From: Saccharibacter floricola DSM 15669
Lineage (GTDB): Bacteria; Pseudomonadota; Alphaproteobacteria; Acetobacterales; Acetobacteraceae
NCBI RefSeq assembly: GCF_000378165.1
Contig: NZ_KB899342.1
Coordinates: forward strand, 20,447 to 84,446
DNA length: 64,000 nucleotides
Reading direction: 5' to 3'
A program made the translations under genes and the position numbers. The notes beneath the pieces are model-generated. The model saw only the letters and a list, made by a program, of their open reading frames with translations. It made no database searches and was not told the DNA's origin. Below are positions 34,657 to 43,032 of the stretch, piece after piece (within the stretch, counting starts at the first letter, position 1; every line of letters begins with the position of its first letter).

Positions 34657-35738
34657 AAAAGTGGATGCATCAGGCTTTTATCTATGGGGCTTTGATGATT
34701 GGGCTGGTTTGGGGTGGCGTTATGCCGTCCCAAGCACGCTCCGCACCGTTACCCGTGCGGGTCGTCGTGGTGACGACGTTTGAGATTGGTCATGATACGG
34801 GCGATATTCCCGGAGAATTTCAAAATTGGGTTGAAAAACTCCCCTTGTCACAGACTATCTCTGCGCCTGGAACAGAGCATGAGCTGTTGCGCTATAACCC
34901 TCAGCTTCATGTGCTAGGGATGGTCAGTGGTGAAGGGCCAACGCATATGGCGGCGGCGATAACGGCTCTCGCGTTAGACCCGCGCTTTGACCTCCGGCAT
35001 GCGTATTTCGTGCTGGCAGGCATTGCTGGCATGAACCCTCACGCGGGCACGGTTGCGTCTGCGGCGTGGGCAGGTCATGTGGTGAATGGTGGGGAGGCTC
35101 ATCTGATTGATCCACGTGAAACGCCAGCTTCGTGGCCAGATGGCTTTACACCCGTGCAGGGGAGTGTTCCCAATGAGCGGCCACGTCCGCCGCTCCATTC
35201 CATTGCTGGAGATATGGCGTTTACGCTGCGTCCTTCCCTTGTGCAGTGGGCTTATGGACTGACTAAGGATGTGCCGATGCCAGATAATGCAGCTCTGGAG
35301 GCTGTTCGTCAGACATATCATATGTTTCCTGAAGCGCTCAAAAAGCCTCATGTGATGATCGGTGATACGCTCTCTGCTGAAACCTTCTGGGTTGGAGGCC
35401 GTATGAACGATTGGGCTGAGCGCTGGGTGAGCTATTGGACAGATGGCCAAGGCAAGATGGTAACCACTGCAGAAGAGGATATCGCGCTCTGTCAGGCGCT
35501 CACTCTTCAGGGGAAAGCGGGGCGTGTTGATCCACAGCGTATCTTGATACTTCGTTCTGCAAGTAATTTCGATATGCCTCCTTCCGGTAAAGCCCCGGCG
35601 GACATGCTGGCGGCTGAAGCGCATGAAGAAGGATTTGTAGGGTTAAAAGCCTCGACCGATGCTGCTTATGAGGCGGCTAGCCCTGTTGTGCGTGAGCTTG
35701 CGACGCACTGGGCGCGTTACAAAACACAGGTTCCTTAA
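34653..35738 (+). CDS. NUP-family periplasmic purine nucleoside permease/phosphorylase
   Basis: A 361-aa exported protein with a signal peptide ending in SQARS. The NUP family is named for purine nucleoside permease, but its fold is of the phosphorylase-hydrolase type. Family features seen are VVVVTTFEIGHDTGDIPGEFQNWV, AGIAGMNPHAGTVASAAW, and LRSASNFDMPPSGK. Translationally coupled to the secreted adenosine deaminase, it would act next on inosine in the periplasm, releasing hypoxanthine or taking up the nucleoside. Which of the two is not determined by sequence. Confidence 0.85.
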   Translation: MKKWMHQAFIYGALMIGLVWGGVMPSQARSAPLPVRVVVVTTFEIGHDTGDIPGEFQNWVEKLPLSQTISAPGTEHELLRYNPQLHVLGMVSGEGPTHMAAAITALALDPRFDLRHAYFVLAGIAGMNPHAGTVASAAWAGHVVNGGEAHLIDPRETPASWPDGFTPVQGSVPNERPRPPLHSIAGDMAFTLRPSLVQWAYGLTKDVPMPDNAALEAVRQTYHMFPEALKKPHVMIGDTLSAETFWVGGRMNDWAERWVSYWTDGQGKMVTTAEEDIALCQALTLQGKAGRVDPQRILILRSASNFDMPPSGKAPADMLAAEAHEEGFVGLKASTDAAYEAASPVVRELATHWARYKTQVP

Positions 35739-35756
35739 GAAGAGACTGTGGAAGGT

Positions 35757-35793
35757 GACTGTAGGAGCTTTTATGCTTCTACAGTCGCTTTTT
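35757..35793 (+). terminator. Terminator after the nucleoside operon
   Basis: GACTGTAGGAGC and GCTTCTACAGTC pair over 12 bases with one G-U, loop TTTTAT, and are followed by CTTTTT. Confidence 0.88.
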
Positions 35794-35913
35794 GAGACTG
35801 CTTAAATCCACATAAGTTTGTGATAATTCCGAACTGATGTTTTCATAACGCAGGCGTTTACTAGCGCCGCATCATTCCCAAGAGATGTCGTTCAGGAGAA
35901 TAATGCGGCAACG

Positions 35914-37107
35914 TTAGTAGCGTGGTTTAGGGAACTCGTCTTCGCTCCAGTCTCCCAATGACCAATTGTGACGGAGGGTGACAGCGAGCTCTTCCAACGT
36001 GTCATCCATAATAGCGGCACGGATTTGGCGCATCAGGCGCTGGTAATACGCTAGATTATGTAAGGTGAGCAGCATCGGGCCGAGCATTTCGTTGGCTCGG
36101 AAGAGATGGTGCAAATAAGCGCGCGAATAACGACCTGCCATTGGGCTGTCATCATCGGGAGAGAGGGGGCGTGTATCCTCCGCAAAACGTGCATTACGCA
36201 GATTCATCGTGCCGCGTTCTGTATAGGCGCGTGCGGTACGGCCGGCACGTGAAGGCATCACACAATCGAACATATCGCAGCCGCGCATGATGGCACCAAG
36301 GAGGTCATCCGGTGTGCCAACGCCCATGAGATAGCGGGGTTGGTCATCCGGTAGCATAGGGGTGGTGTAATCCAGCGTGGAAAACATCAGCTCCTGCCCT
36401 TCACCAACGGCGAGGCCACCGATAGCATAGCCTTCAAAGCCAATATCACGCAGAGCTTTGGCAGAACGCTCGCGAAGCTCTTGCTCTGTTCCGCCTTGAA
36501 CAATACCAAATTGCCCATAGCCGGGACGGGCCGTGAAGGCGTCGCGTGAGCGAGCAGCCCAGCGCATAGAGCGTTCCATAGAGGCTTCCAGCACCTCTTT
36601 TGTGGCGGGGAGGGCCGGGCATTCATCGAAAGCCATGGTAATGGTAGCATCCAGCTTAAACTGGATGTCTGTCGAGCTTTCGGGTGTCAGATGATGTTTG
36701 CTGCCGTCGATATGGGAGCGGAAGGTCACGCCATCTTCAGTCAGTTTGCGCAATGGGCCGAGCGACATCACCTGAAAGCCGCCCGAGTCGGTCAGGATAG
36801 GGCCAGGCCAGTCCATCATTCGGTGCAACCCACCTAAACGCTGTACGCGCTCGGCTGTAGGCCGAAGCATGAGGTGATAGGTGTTGCCTAAGACGATTCC
36901 CGCACCAGTTGAGCGAACCGAGTCCATCGTTATCCCCTTCACGGTGCCGACAGTGCCGACAGGCATGAAGGTAGGGGTGGGGACAGATCCATGGCGTGTG
37001 TGCAGCCAGCCGGCACGTGCTTTGCCAGATTGAGTCTCTTTCTGCCAGGTCATGTGATCCGCTGGCGTTAAGTTAGGGCGAGGAGCGTCAGAGGGGTTGC
37101 GGGTCAT
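35914..37107 (-). CDS. tgt: tRNA-guanine transglycosylase lacking its zinc cysteines
   Basis: Tgt swaps guanine-34 for preQ1 in tRNAs with GUN anticodons. The catalytic core is intact: [10 protein letters not shown] (Asp107), [14 protein letters not shown] and [15 protein letters not shown] (Asp281 nucleophile). The zinc loop, normally C-x-C-x2-C, reads [18 protein letters not shown]: Asp319, Ser321 and Ala324 stand at the three cysteine positions, while the fourth ligand, His350, remains with correct spacing. The change is by clean codons, not a frameshift. The ATG at 37107 overlaps the queA stop (ATGA), so tgt follows queA in one operon. Activity without zinc is uncertain. Confidence 0.95.
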   Translation of the reverse strand: MTRNPSDAPRPNLTPADHMTWQKETQSGKARAGWLHTRHGSVPTPTFMPVGTVGTVKGITMDSVRSTGAGIVLGNTYHLMLRPTAERVQRLGGLHRMMDWPGPILTDSGGFQVMSLGPLRKLTEDGVTFRSHIDGSKHHLTPESSTDIQFKLDATITMAFDECPALPATKEVLEASMERSMRWAARSRDAFTARPGYGQFGIVQGGTEQELRERSAKALRDIGFEGYAIGGLAVGEGQELMFSTLDYTTPMLPDDQPRYLMGVGTPDDLLGAIMRGCDMFDCVMPSRAGRTARAYTERGTMNLRNARFAEDTRPLSPDDDSPMAGRYSRAYLHHLFRANEMLGPMLLTLHNLAYYQRLMRQIRAAIMDDTLEELAVTLRHNWSLGDWSEDEFPKPRY

Positions 37108-38162
37108 GAAGAACGTTCCAAAAGGCAAGCATCACCGTAGGAATAGAAGCGCATTCCCTCGGCAATGGCACGGTGATAGGCCGCTTGCATGGTTGTCGTG
37201 CCGCTAAAAGCACATACCAGCATAAAAAGCGTTGAGCGGGGGAGGTGAAAGTTGGTCATTAAGGTATCAACGCAACGGAAGCGGTAGCCGGGCTTGATAA
37301 AGATGGAGGTTTCGCCCGTCCAAGGCTGCACGGTTCCATCCTCATCGGTTGCGCTTTCAAGGAGCCGAAGCGTGGTCGTGCCAACGGCGACAATGCGCCC
37401 CCCGCGTTTCTTCGTGTCATTAATTGCTTGAGCCGTTTGGGCATCAATCCGGCCCCATTCTGCGTGCATTTTATGCTCTGCAATGGTGGAGCGCACGGGG
37501 AGGAACGTGCCCGCCCCGACATGCAACGTTAGTGTGCGTTGTTCAATGCCGCGTTGGCGCAGTTGAGAGAGCAGCTCATCAGTAAAATGCAGCCCTGCTG
37601 TAGGAGCGGCGACAGCCCCGCGATAACGAGAGAAGATGGTGCGATAATCGCTATCATCGTCCAATGTTGGGCCATGAGGACGGTCAATATAAGGGGGGAG
37701 GGCGAGAGCGGCGGTGCGCTCTAAGAAAGCATCAAATGCATCACCTTCGACAGAAAAACGGAGGGTAACAGCACCATCGCCCTCATTAGCGACGACCGTT
37801 GCAGTTACCTCATCGTCACCGAACTGAAGCGTATCATTTTCTTTCAGTTTCCGCGCATTACGAGCGAGTGCGTGCCATTCCCCCTCTGGGAGAATACGGT
37901 CAAGGGTAATTCCGATTTTTGCGGCTCCGCGCGTGGCTTCCAACTTGGCACGGATGACTTCCGTATTATTTGCAACGAGAAGATCACCTTCCTTTAACAG
38001 ACTAGGAAGGTCGCGTATTTGGTGCAGGCTGAGCTCTGCCCCTTCTGTTGCTAGAGGTGGTTGTACATGCAAAAGCCGAGCAGCTTCGCGCGGGCGAGCA
38101 GGCTCTGTCGCGATATGGGTACGAGGAAGGTCGAAATCGAAGGAGGCAAGGTCATCAGTCAT
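37104..38162 (-). CDS. queA: S-adenosylmethionine:tRNA ribosyltransferase-isomerase
   Basis: QueA transfers and isomerises the ribosyl group of S-adenosylmethionine onto preQ1-tRNA to make epoxyqueuosine. The 352-aa protein opens with [24 protein letters not shown] and shows [41 protein letters not shown] [13 protein letters not shown], and the late [17 protein letters not shown]. The open frame extends to 38222, but an ATG at 38162 fits the family N-terminus and no good ribosome site lies further up. Operon with tgt downstream. Confidence 0.95.
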   Translation of the reverse strand: MTDDLASFDFDLPRTHIATEPARPREAARLLHVQPPLATEGAELSLHQIRDLPSLLKEGDLLVANNTEVIRAKLEATRGAAKIGITLDRILPEGEWHALARNARKLKENDTLQFGDDEVTATVVANEGDGAVTLRFSVEGDAFDAFLERTAALALPPYIDRPHGPTLDDDSDYRTIFSRYRGAVAAPTAGLHFTDELLSQLRQRGIEQRTLTLHVGAGTFLPVRSTIAEHKMHAEWGRIDAQTAQAINDTKKRGGRIVAVGTTTLRLLESATDEDGTVQPWTGETSIFIKPGYRFRCVDTLMTNFHLPRSTLFMLVCAFSGTTTMQAAYHRAIAEGMRFYSYGDACLLERSS

Positions 38163-38237
38163 GGCGCTGCTTCTGTAGGCTGGAGAAGAAGGTTCATCAA
38201 CCCTCTTCTCGCTCTTCCTCACGATTTATGCCGGATG

Positions 38238-38846
38238 TTAATGCCTTAAGGCTGCGTTATAGGCGATTTGATGCTTCAAAGCATCGATCATAACCTGCAC
38301 TTTCCCACCGTTACGTGTGAGGAAAGCCGTATAGTCGCTACGCTGTGTCATGCGCATGCTTGCCCCTTCCCCGTAAAGGTCAACCACCTTAGGTGGGGTG
38401 CCAGCAACTACCGTGGTGAGCGTGATATCTGGCTGGTGGGGACGACGCACAAGGAGAGACACTTTCTCTCCTGCAGGCGTCGGTACACTACCGAGCAGCT
38501 GCAATGAGACATCTTGATAATGCCCCATTTGATTGGTGACGGCGTTTAGTAGCACGCGCTCGAAAAGTTGCAGATACTCTTTTTGTTGCTCAGGGGTGGC
38601 GACGCGCCAATAGCGCCCTAAAACATAACGGCCGATTCCCGCAATATCGACGTTCTTGCGCAAAAGAGGGAGAAGCTCCTCATATTTTTTATCCGTTGAT
38701 ACATTGGCATTTAAAATATGGGCGAGCTGCCCTCCAAAAGAGCTGACGAAGTCCGTTGCAGGAGTTGCAAGAGCTAGGCTTGGAACGAAGCTTAGCAGGC
38801 AGGCCGTTCCGAGAATGGTGCGGCGTGTAAGACGGCGAAGCATCAT
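38238..38846 (-). CDS. mlaC: MlaC-type phospholipid-binding periplasmic protein
   Basis: A 202-aa exported protein of the Ttg2D/MlaC family that ferries phospholipids between the outer-membrane lipoprotein MlaA and the inner-membrane MlaFEDB transporter. The signal peptide ends in ALATP; the body shows NVDIAGIGRYVLGRYWRVAT, EYLQLFERVLLNAV and VDLYGEGASMRMTQRSDY, the usual MlaC blocks. GGAG lies eight bases before the paired ATG codons at 38846. The gene follows mlaA by 60 bases in the same direction; mlaFED are not in this window. Confidence 0.88.
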   Translation of the reverse strand: MMLRRLTRRTILGTACLLSFVPSLALATPATDFVSSFGGQLAHILNANVSTDKKYEELLPLLRKNVDIAGIGRYVLGRYWRVATPEQQKEYLQLFERVLLNAVTNQMGHYQDVSLQLLGSVPTPAGEKVSLLVRRPHQPDITLTTVVAGTPPKVVDLYGEGASMRMTQRSDYTAFLTRNGGKVQVMIDALKHQIAYNAALRH

Positions 38847-38906
38847 AGGGATTCTCCCGGTAAAAACCTGTCGCAAAGGAAGGGGTAAAAGAAATAAATT
38901 GTTTCG

Positions 38907-39710
38907 TTAGTACCAGTCAGGAACTGTAGCACGATTATCGGCTTTAAGGGCATCAATATCGCTTTGGCGTTTCTGCTGCCAAGCGCTGCGCATAAAAGCG
39001 TATGGGTCAAGGCTTTGATGTTCCAGCTGATCAAGCTGGTCGATTTGGTTAGAGAAGTTATTGAAATCCCCAAGAATATTATAGGCCCAGTTGAAGTCGA
39101 TGAGGCCATAACCGCTTGGAACATAGTTAATAGGAACGAGAGCCTGCCCAAGAGCATAGCCGATGGAGTCACGGAAGTTGCTAGGGCCAATGCCGGGGAG
39201 GAAGACATAAGGGCCTGATTTAATACCCCAGACGCCCATCGTCATACCGGGATCCGTTGTGTGATTCTTATAGCTGGTAAAGCTCGCCACATCAAAGAAT
39301 CCAGCGACACCAGCGCTCATATTAATGAGAAAGCGCATGAATGAGTCACCGGCACGGCGTGGCTTTCCAGCGCCGACATCGGAAAAGAAGGTTGATGGCT
39401 GGCCCCATGTTTCGTTCACATTATCAACAGTGTTACGAAAAAATTTGGGAACATTGTCCCGCCAGGCCTTTCCCATGGGGCGAAGGGCGAATTTATAAGC
39501 CACCATGTTGACCAAAAACATCTTACGGTTCAGCGGTTCGTAAGGGTCATTGGCGGCTTTATAATCTTCAAGCGCTTCAGGATCTTTAGGAGGGGGGTTG
39601 CGAAGGGAGCCGCACGCACCAACACTTAGAAGAGCGAGACAACCGGCCAGAGCGCGGGTTGCACTGGTTTTGCTTCGTTTGCGCTGCATTATGCTGCGTG
39701 TGCACGCCAT
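38907..39710 (-). CDS. mlaA: MlaA/VacJ-family outer-membrane lipoprotein
   Basis: A 267-aa lipoprotein with a lipobox in the region SVGACGSL (Cys33 by the start used). MlaA removes misplaced phospholipids from the outer leaflet of the outer membrane. Landmarks are ANDPYEPLNRKMF, FFRNTVDNVNETW, RAGDSFMRFLINMSAGVAGFFDVAS, LPGIGPSNFRDSIGYALG, and DPYAFMRSAWQQ. AGGAG is about ten bases before the start at 39710. Transcribed ahead of mlaC. A 370-base stretch without a gene lies upstream. Confidence 0.92.
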   Translation of the reverse strand: MACTRSIMQRKRSKTSATRALAGCLALLSVGACGSLRNPPPKDPEALEDYKAANDPYEPLNRKMFLVNMVAYKFALRPMGKAWRDNVPKFFRNTVDNVNETWGQPSTFFSDVGAGKPRRAGDSFMRFLINMSAGVAGFFDVASFTSYKNHTTDPGMTMGVWGIKSGPYVFLPGIGPSNFRDSIGYALGQALVPINYVPSGYGLIDFNWAYNILGDFNNFSNQIDQLDQLEHQSLDPYAFMRSAWQQKRQSDIDALKADNRATVPDWY

Positions 39711-40080
39711 GTTGCTGCCGCTCCTGTTCTAATCAGATCCATATGCGAGTAGTTCGGTGGTTATATCCTTAAAAGGGCAGGATAGGAAACTGTTTTCCAA
39801 CAAGAAAAGATACTTGCCGTTTCTGCGCCTTTGCAGATCGGCGCGAACCGTCTGCTCAATCATTATATTGCATATTGTGGGGAGCTGCACACCCCCTAAA
39901 TCGACAGATGATGATGCAGGTGGAGCGAGGAGGGGTGGGGGATTGCATTTTCTTTCCGTTTGGGTGTCAGTAGTGGCCATATAACGTTTTAACTACGTGT
40001 CTAATCGTTGCAGGGTGAATGCTTGTCGTAACGTATTCGGCATTAGGGTGATAACGTTGGTCATGAAGTAGGGGGAGATT
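39711..40080. other. Gene-free divergent region between mlaA and galM
   Basis: No open frame here has a credible start and ribosome site, and none resembles a known family. It probably holds the promoters of the two divergent genes. The short frames seen in it show no conserved sequence. I cannot identify an RNA gene. Confidence 0.4.
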
Positions 40081-41244
40081 ATGTCTCGTTTCTTCAGCAG
40101 TCGCCAATGGCTGTTGTCTTTTTCCGCTTTAGCTTTGGGGGCTTCTCTTAGTGGTGCTGCTTACGCACATCCACGGGTGCAAGTCTCAACAGTATCTACC
40201 CTCCCTAATGGAAAAGCTGTTAAGGCTGTTACGCTGACGAATGATCACGGCTTAAAAGTGCGTGTTTTAACCTATGGTGGCATTTTGCAGTCCGTTGAAG
40301 TGCCAGACCGTCAGGGTAAAGTGGAGAATGTCGCTCTCGGCTTCCCGACGGTGGAGGGCTATGCTGCTAATAATGCAGACCCTCATTTTGGTGGAATTCT
40401 AGGCCGTGTTGCCAATCGTATTAACAATGCAAGCTTTACCCTTGAGGGGAAGCAATATCATACATCGGTAAACAACCCACCTTATACGCTTCATGGTGGG
40501 GCTGAGAGTTTTGATCGCAAGCTTTGGGTGATTGATGACACTGGGCATAACCGCAAAGGCGCTTATGTGACGTTGCGTTTGGTGAGCCCGGATGGGGATC
40601 AAGGGTTCCCAGGGAAGCTGACAACAAAGGCTACGTATAGCCTGAGCGCTGATGATAGCTTAACATTGAGCTTCAAAGCGAAGACGTCAGCACCGACGGT
40701 GGTTAATCTATCAACGCATAACTACTGGAACCTGAATGGCGAAGGTTCTGGCACGGTGGAGCCAGAAATCGTACAGATTTTTGCCGATCGTTATGTGCAG
40801 ACAGACCAGAACTCGATCCCAACGGGTCAGTTCGCTTCCGTGGATAATAGCCCACTTGATTTCCGAACTCCTCATACAGTGGGTGAACGTTTGCGTAGTA
40901 ATGATCCGCAGATGTTGGGGCCACGTGGCTATGACAAATGCCTGATCATTAACGGAGAGACAGAGTCGCATGAAATGCGTCTTGCCGCCCGCGTGCAGGA
41001 CCCTCGTTCTGGCCGTATGATGGAAATTACGACCAATCAGCCAGGGATGCAGTTCTATTCAAGCAATTCCATTGATGGCCGTTATGTTGGACCTTCTGGG
41101 AACACCTATCGTCAAGGTGATGCACTGGCTTTTGAGCCGGAACATTTTCCCGATAGCCCTAACCAGCCAAACTTTCCAAGCGTTGAGCTGAAACCAGGTC
41201 AAACCTACCGTTCTGCGATGACGTTCCATTTCTCGCACGACTAA
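40081..41244 (+). CDS. galM: Secreted aldose 1-epimerase (mutarotase)
   Basis: A 387-aa mutarotase that interconverts the alpha and beta anomers of aldoses such as glucose and galactose. A signal peptide (ending AAYAHPR) sends it to the periplasm, unlike cytosolic GalM. Catalytic blocks are visible: GRVANRINNASFTL, TLHGGAESFDRKLW, STHNYWNLNG with the acid His, and ALAFEPEHFPDSPNQPNFP with the base Glu. In acetic acid bacteria sugar oxidation happens in the periplasm, so a secreted mutarotase may supply the anomer used by membrane dehydrogenases; this is inference. GGGGGAG precedes the ATG. Confidence 0.93.
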   Translation: MSRFFSSRQWLLSFSALALGASLSGAAYAHPRVQVSTVSTLPNGKAVKAVTLTNDHGLKVRVLTYGGILQSVEVPDRQGKVENVALGFPTVEGYAANNADPHFGGILGRVANRINNASFTLEGKQYHTSVNNPPYTLHGGAESFDRKLWVIDDTGHNRKGAYVTLRLVSPDGDQGFPGKLTTKATYSLSADDSLTLSFKAKTSAPTVVNLSTHNYWNLNGEGSGTVEPEIVQIFADRYVQTDQNSIPTGQFASVDNSPLDFRTPHTVGERLRSNDPQMLGPRGYDKCLIINGETESHEMRLAARVQDPRSGRMMEITTNQPGMQFYSSNSIDGRYVGPSGNTYRQGDALAFEPEHFPDSPNQPNFPSVELKPGQTYRSAMTFHFSHD

Positions 41245-41270
41245 AGGTTAGGCTTTTTGCTTGATTTTTT

Positions 41271-41304
41271 GAGGGACTGTTCATTGAGAAATGGGTAGTC
41301 CCTC
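41271..41304. terminator. Terminator after galM
   Basis: GAGGGACT and AGTCCCTC pair over 8 bases with an 18-base loop, preceded by a T-run and followed by AACTGTTTT, so it could work in both directions. Confidence 0.6.
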
Positions 41305-41365
41305 AACTGTTTTAGGACTCTATCCACATTTTTCCCGCATATGCGCACAGAGTGATGCCCGGATC

Positions 41366-41385
41366 TATCCCCGAAATTGGGGATA
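41366..41385. repeat. Inverted repeat, TATCCCC/GGGGATA
   Basis: A 7-bp stem with loop GAAATT. It is the first of three related hairpins in this gene-free region. Confidence 0.6.
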
Positions 41386-42110
41386 AGTTTTTACGCTTGG
41401 GTACCGTGGCTGTGGTGGATATGTTTGTTGGGAGGAGAGCGGGAAGAGTTCCGGTCATTTATGGTGGTTTCAGTCTTACAAAGCTTCTTGCTGAGCCCAT
41501 TATGGGGTTGAGTATATAGATGTGCCGCAGCGTTCATTGGGCCTCTGATAGAAAAAAGCCGAGCTTAGGACGAGCCCTTCACTATAAGGGCGTTGTGGGA
41601 AAGGCGATGAGGTATGGCTTTTCTGTATTGCCGCTACCAGTGACGATCCTCTCAATGTGCTTCAAGATCTGGGAATATGATCCGCACAGGTGTGGTGCTC
41701 TGCGCAACGTTCTTACTAAAGCAGGTTACGAGCGGCATGGTAGCGTATGAGGGGTGTGGCGCGTTTGTGTGTCGTCGGAAAGGCTCGGCTTGAGGCGATG
41801 TTGATATGGTTGTCAGGTCTTACAAACGAGTGTGCTCTTATGGGCCACTCTTAAATACAAAAATAAGAGATAACGCTGACCATAATTCAATTAATTTTGC
41901 CTCAATGGGTATTGGAGGCTTGTGGTTATGATGTGCAATCTTCCATTAAAGATATAGTCATATCCAAGCATACAGCCCCTGTGCATAGCCAGCATATCAG
42001 ATAATATGGAAAATTGGTGATGGGTCGTTATCTGTACCCATAGGGCCTATATCATACTGCTGAAATTACCCACAAACTTTCCACAGGAAATCCCTTAAAA
42101 GCACGCGATC

Positions 42111-42133
42111 TTATCCCCCATTTATGGGGATAA
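42111..42133. repeat. Inverted repeat, TTATCCCC/GGGGATAA
   Basis: A perfect 8-bp stem around CATTTAT, preceded by GCACGCGATC. It is the best formed of the three copies. Confidence 0.65.
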
Positions 42134-42205
42134 CAGCATGGGGAGCCATCAAGGCAGTGAGAGTGTTTTTTGTCCCCAAAGTTCTACACGGGGTGATCCC
42201 CCGGT

Positions 42206-42227
42206 TTATCCTCTTTTTTGGGGATAA
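42206..42227. repeat. Inverted repeat, TTATCCTC/GGGGATAA
   Basis: An 8-bp stem with one mismatch and a six-T loop, 15 bases ahead of the cysE stop on the other strand. It may also end cysE. Confidence 0.55.
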
Positions 42228-42241
42228 CTTGCCTTACACCA

Positions 42242-43021
42242 TCACTCGGGTGGGGTGAGCTTAATAATACGTGCGGGATTTCCGACGGCCGTAGCGTGTG
42301 GAGGAATATCCTCTAAAACAACGGACGCTGCACCGATCCGGGCATGAGCGCCGATTTCCAAACGGCCGAGCACTTTCGCGCCCGCACCAATCATAGCGCC
42401 GTGACGAATAATTGGATGACGATCTCCTTTTTTCTTCCCTGTGCCGCCAAGGGTGACATTTTGGAAGAGGGAGACATTGTCTTCCACAATGGTGGTCTCG
42501 CCAATGACAATGCCTGTGCCATGGTCAATGCTCATCCGGCGGCCAAGCTGTGCCCCGGGATGAATATCAATACCGAAGCGTTCATTAACCCGACTCTGTA
42601 AATGATAGGCCAAAGGGCGCCGGCCTTGGTGCCAGAGATGGTGGGCAATGCGATGCGCTTGGAGAGCTTGCCATCCTTTAAAGAACAGAAAAGGTGTGGT
42701 CAGGTCTGGGCAGGCAGGGTCTCGTTCAAAGGTGGCGAGAATATCCGCAGCGGCAGAAAAGATAATGGCCGGCTCATCAGCAAGGCTCTCGGCAACGAGG
42801 CGCGTTAGAGTCGGTTCTGTCATCGCACGATCGGTCAGTTTGGTGCCGAGTAGCGAGGCTAAGGCCGAGGCAAAGTCAGCATGATCGCAGATATTAACAG
42901 CAAAAAGATCGCGAATGAGTGTGTCAGAGCACCCGCAAGCTTCAGACTGCATCCGTGCCCAAAGTGCATCAAGGTCTGGATCGTAGGTGGAGCTTAGCGA
43001 TAAGGAATGATGATCACGCAT
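42242..43021 (-). CDS. cysE: Serine O-acetyltransferase
   Basis: CysE makes O-acetylserine from serine and acetyl-CoA, the first step of cysteine synthesis. The 259-aa protein has the N-terminal helical domain and a C-terminal left-handed beta-helix with hexapeptide repeats: HPGAQLGRRMSIDHGTGIVIGE, ETTIVEDNVSLFQNVTLGGTG, HPIIRHGAMIGAGAKVLG, and closing HATAVGNPARII. The catalytic His of the DHGTG block is present. It lies 11 bases downstream of the ubiH-like gene, likely in one transcript. Confidence 0.95.
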   Translation of the reverse strand: MRDHHSLSLSSTYDPDLDALWARMQSEACGCSDTLIRDLFAVNICDHADFASALASLLGTKLTDRAMTEPTLTRLVAESLADEPAIIFSAAADILATFERDPACPDLTTPFLFFKGWQALQAHRIAHHLWHQGRRPLAYHLQSRVNERFGIDIHPGAQLGRRMSIDHGTGIVIGETTIVEDNVSLFQNVTLGGTGKKKGDRHPIIRHGAMIGAGAKVLGRLEIGAHARIGAASVVLEDIPPHATAVGNPARIIKLTPPE

Positions 43022-43032
43022 AGACGATGTCT

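Larger units (their letters stand above)
41313..42241. other. Gene-free 930-base region with DnaA-box-like sites
   Basis: Dense gene packing stops here. There are sites one base from TTATCCACA (CTATCCACA at 41320, TTACCCACA at 42066), TCCCCA-like W-box motifs, three related hairpins of the form TTATCCCC...GGGGATAA, and an AT-rich segment at 41850-41900. A TTTCC-ACA-GGAAA inverted repeat sits at 42078-42090. This combination is compatible with a replication origin, but no parA/parB, dnaA or gidA is adjacent, and gene orientation does not switch cleanly around it. I could not find an RNA gene in it. Confidence 0.35.

Noticed and set aside
39729..39980. 83-codon frame upstream of mlaA
   Set aside because: No ribosome site, no recognisable domain, and an equally long frame lies on the other strand.
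41520..41750. 76-codon frame in the gene-free region
   Set aside because: Poor start context and no family resemblance; the region is better explained as non-coding.
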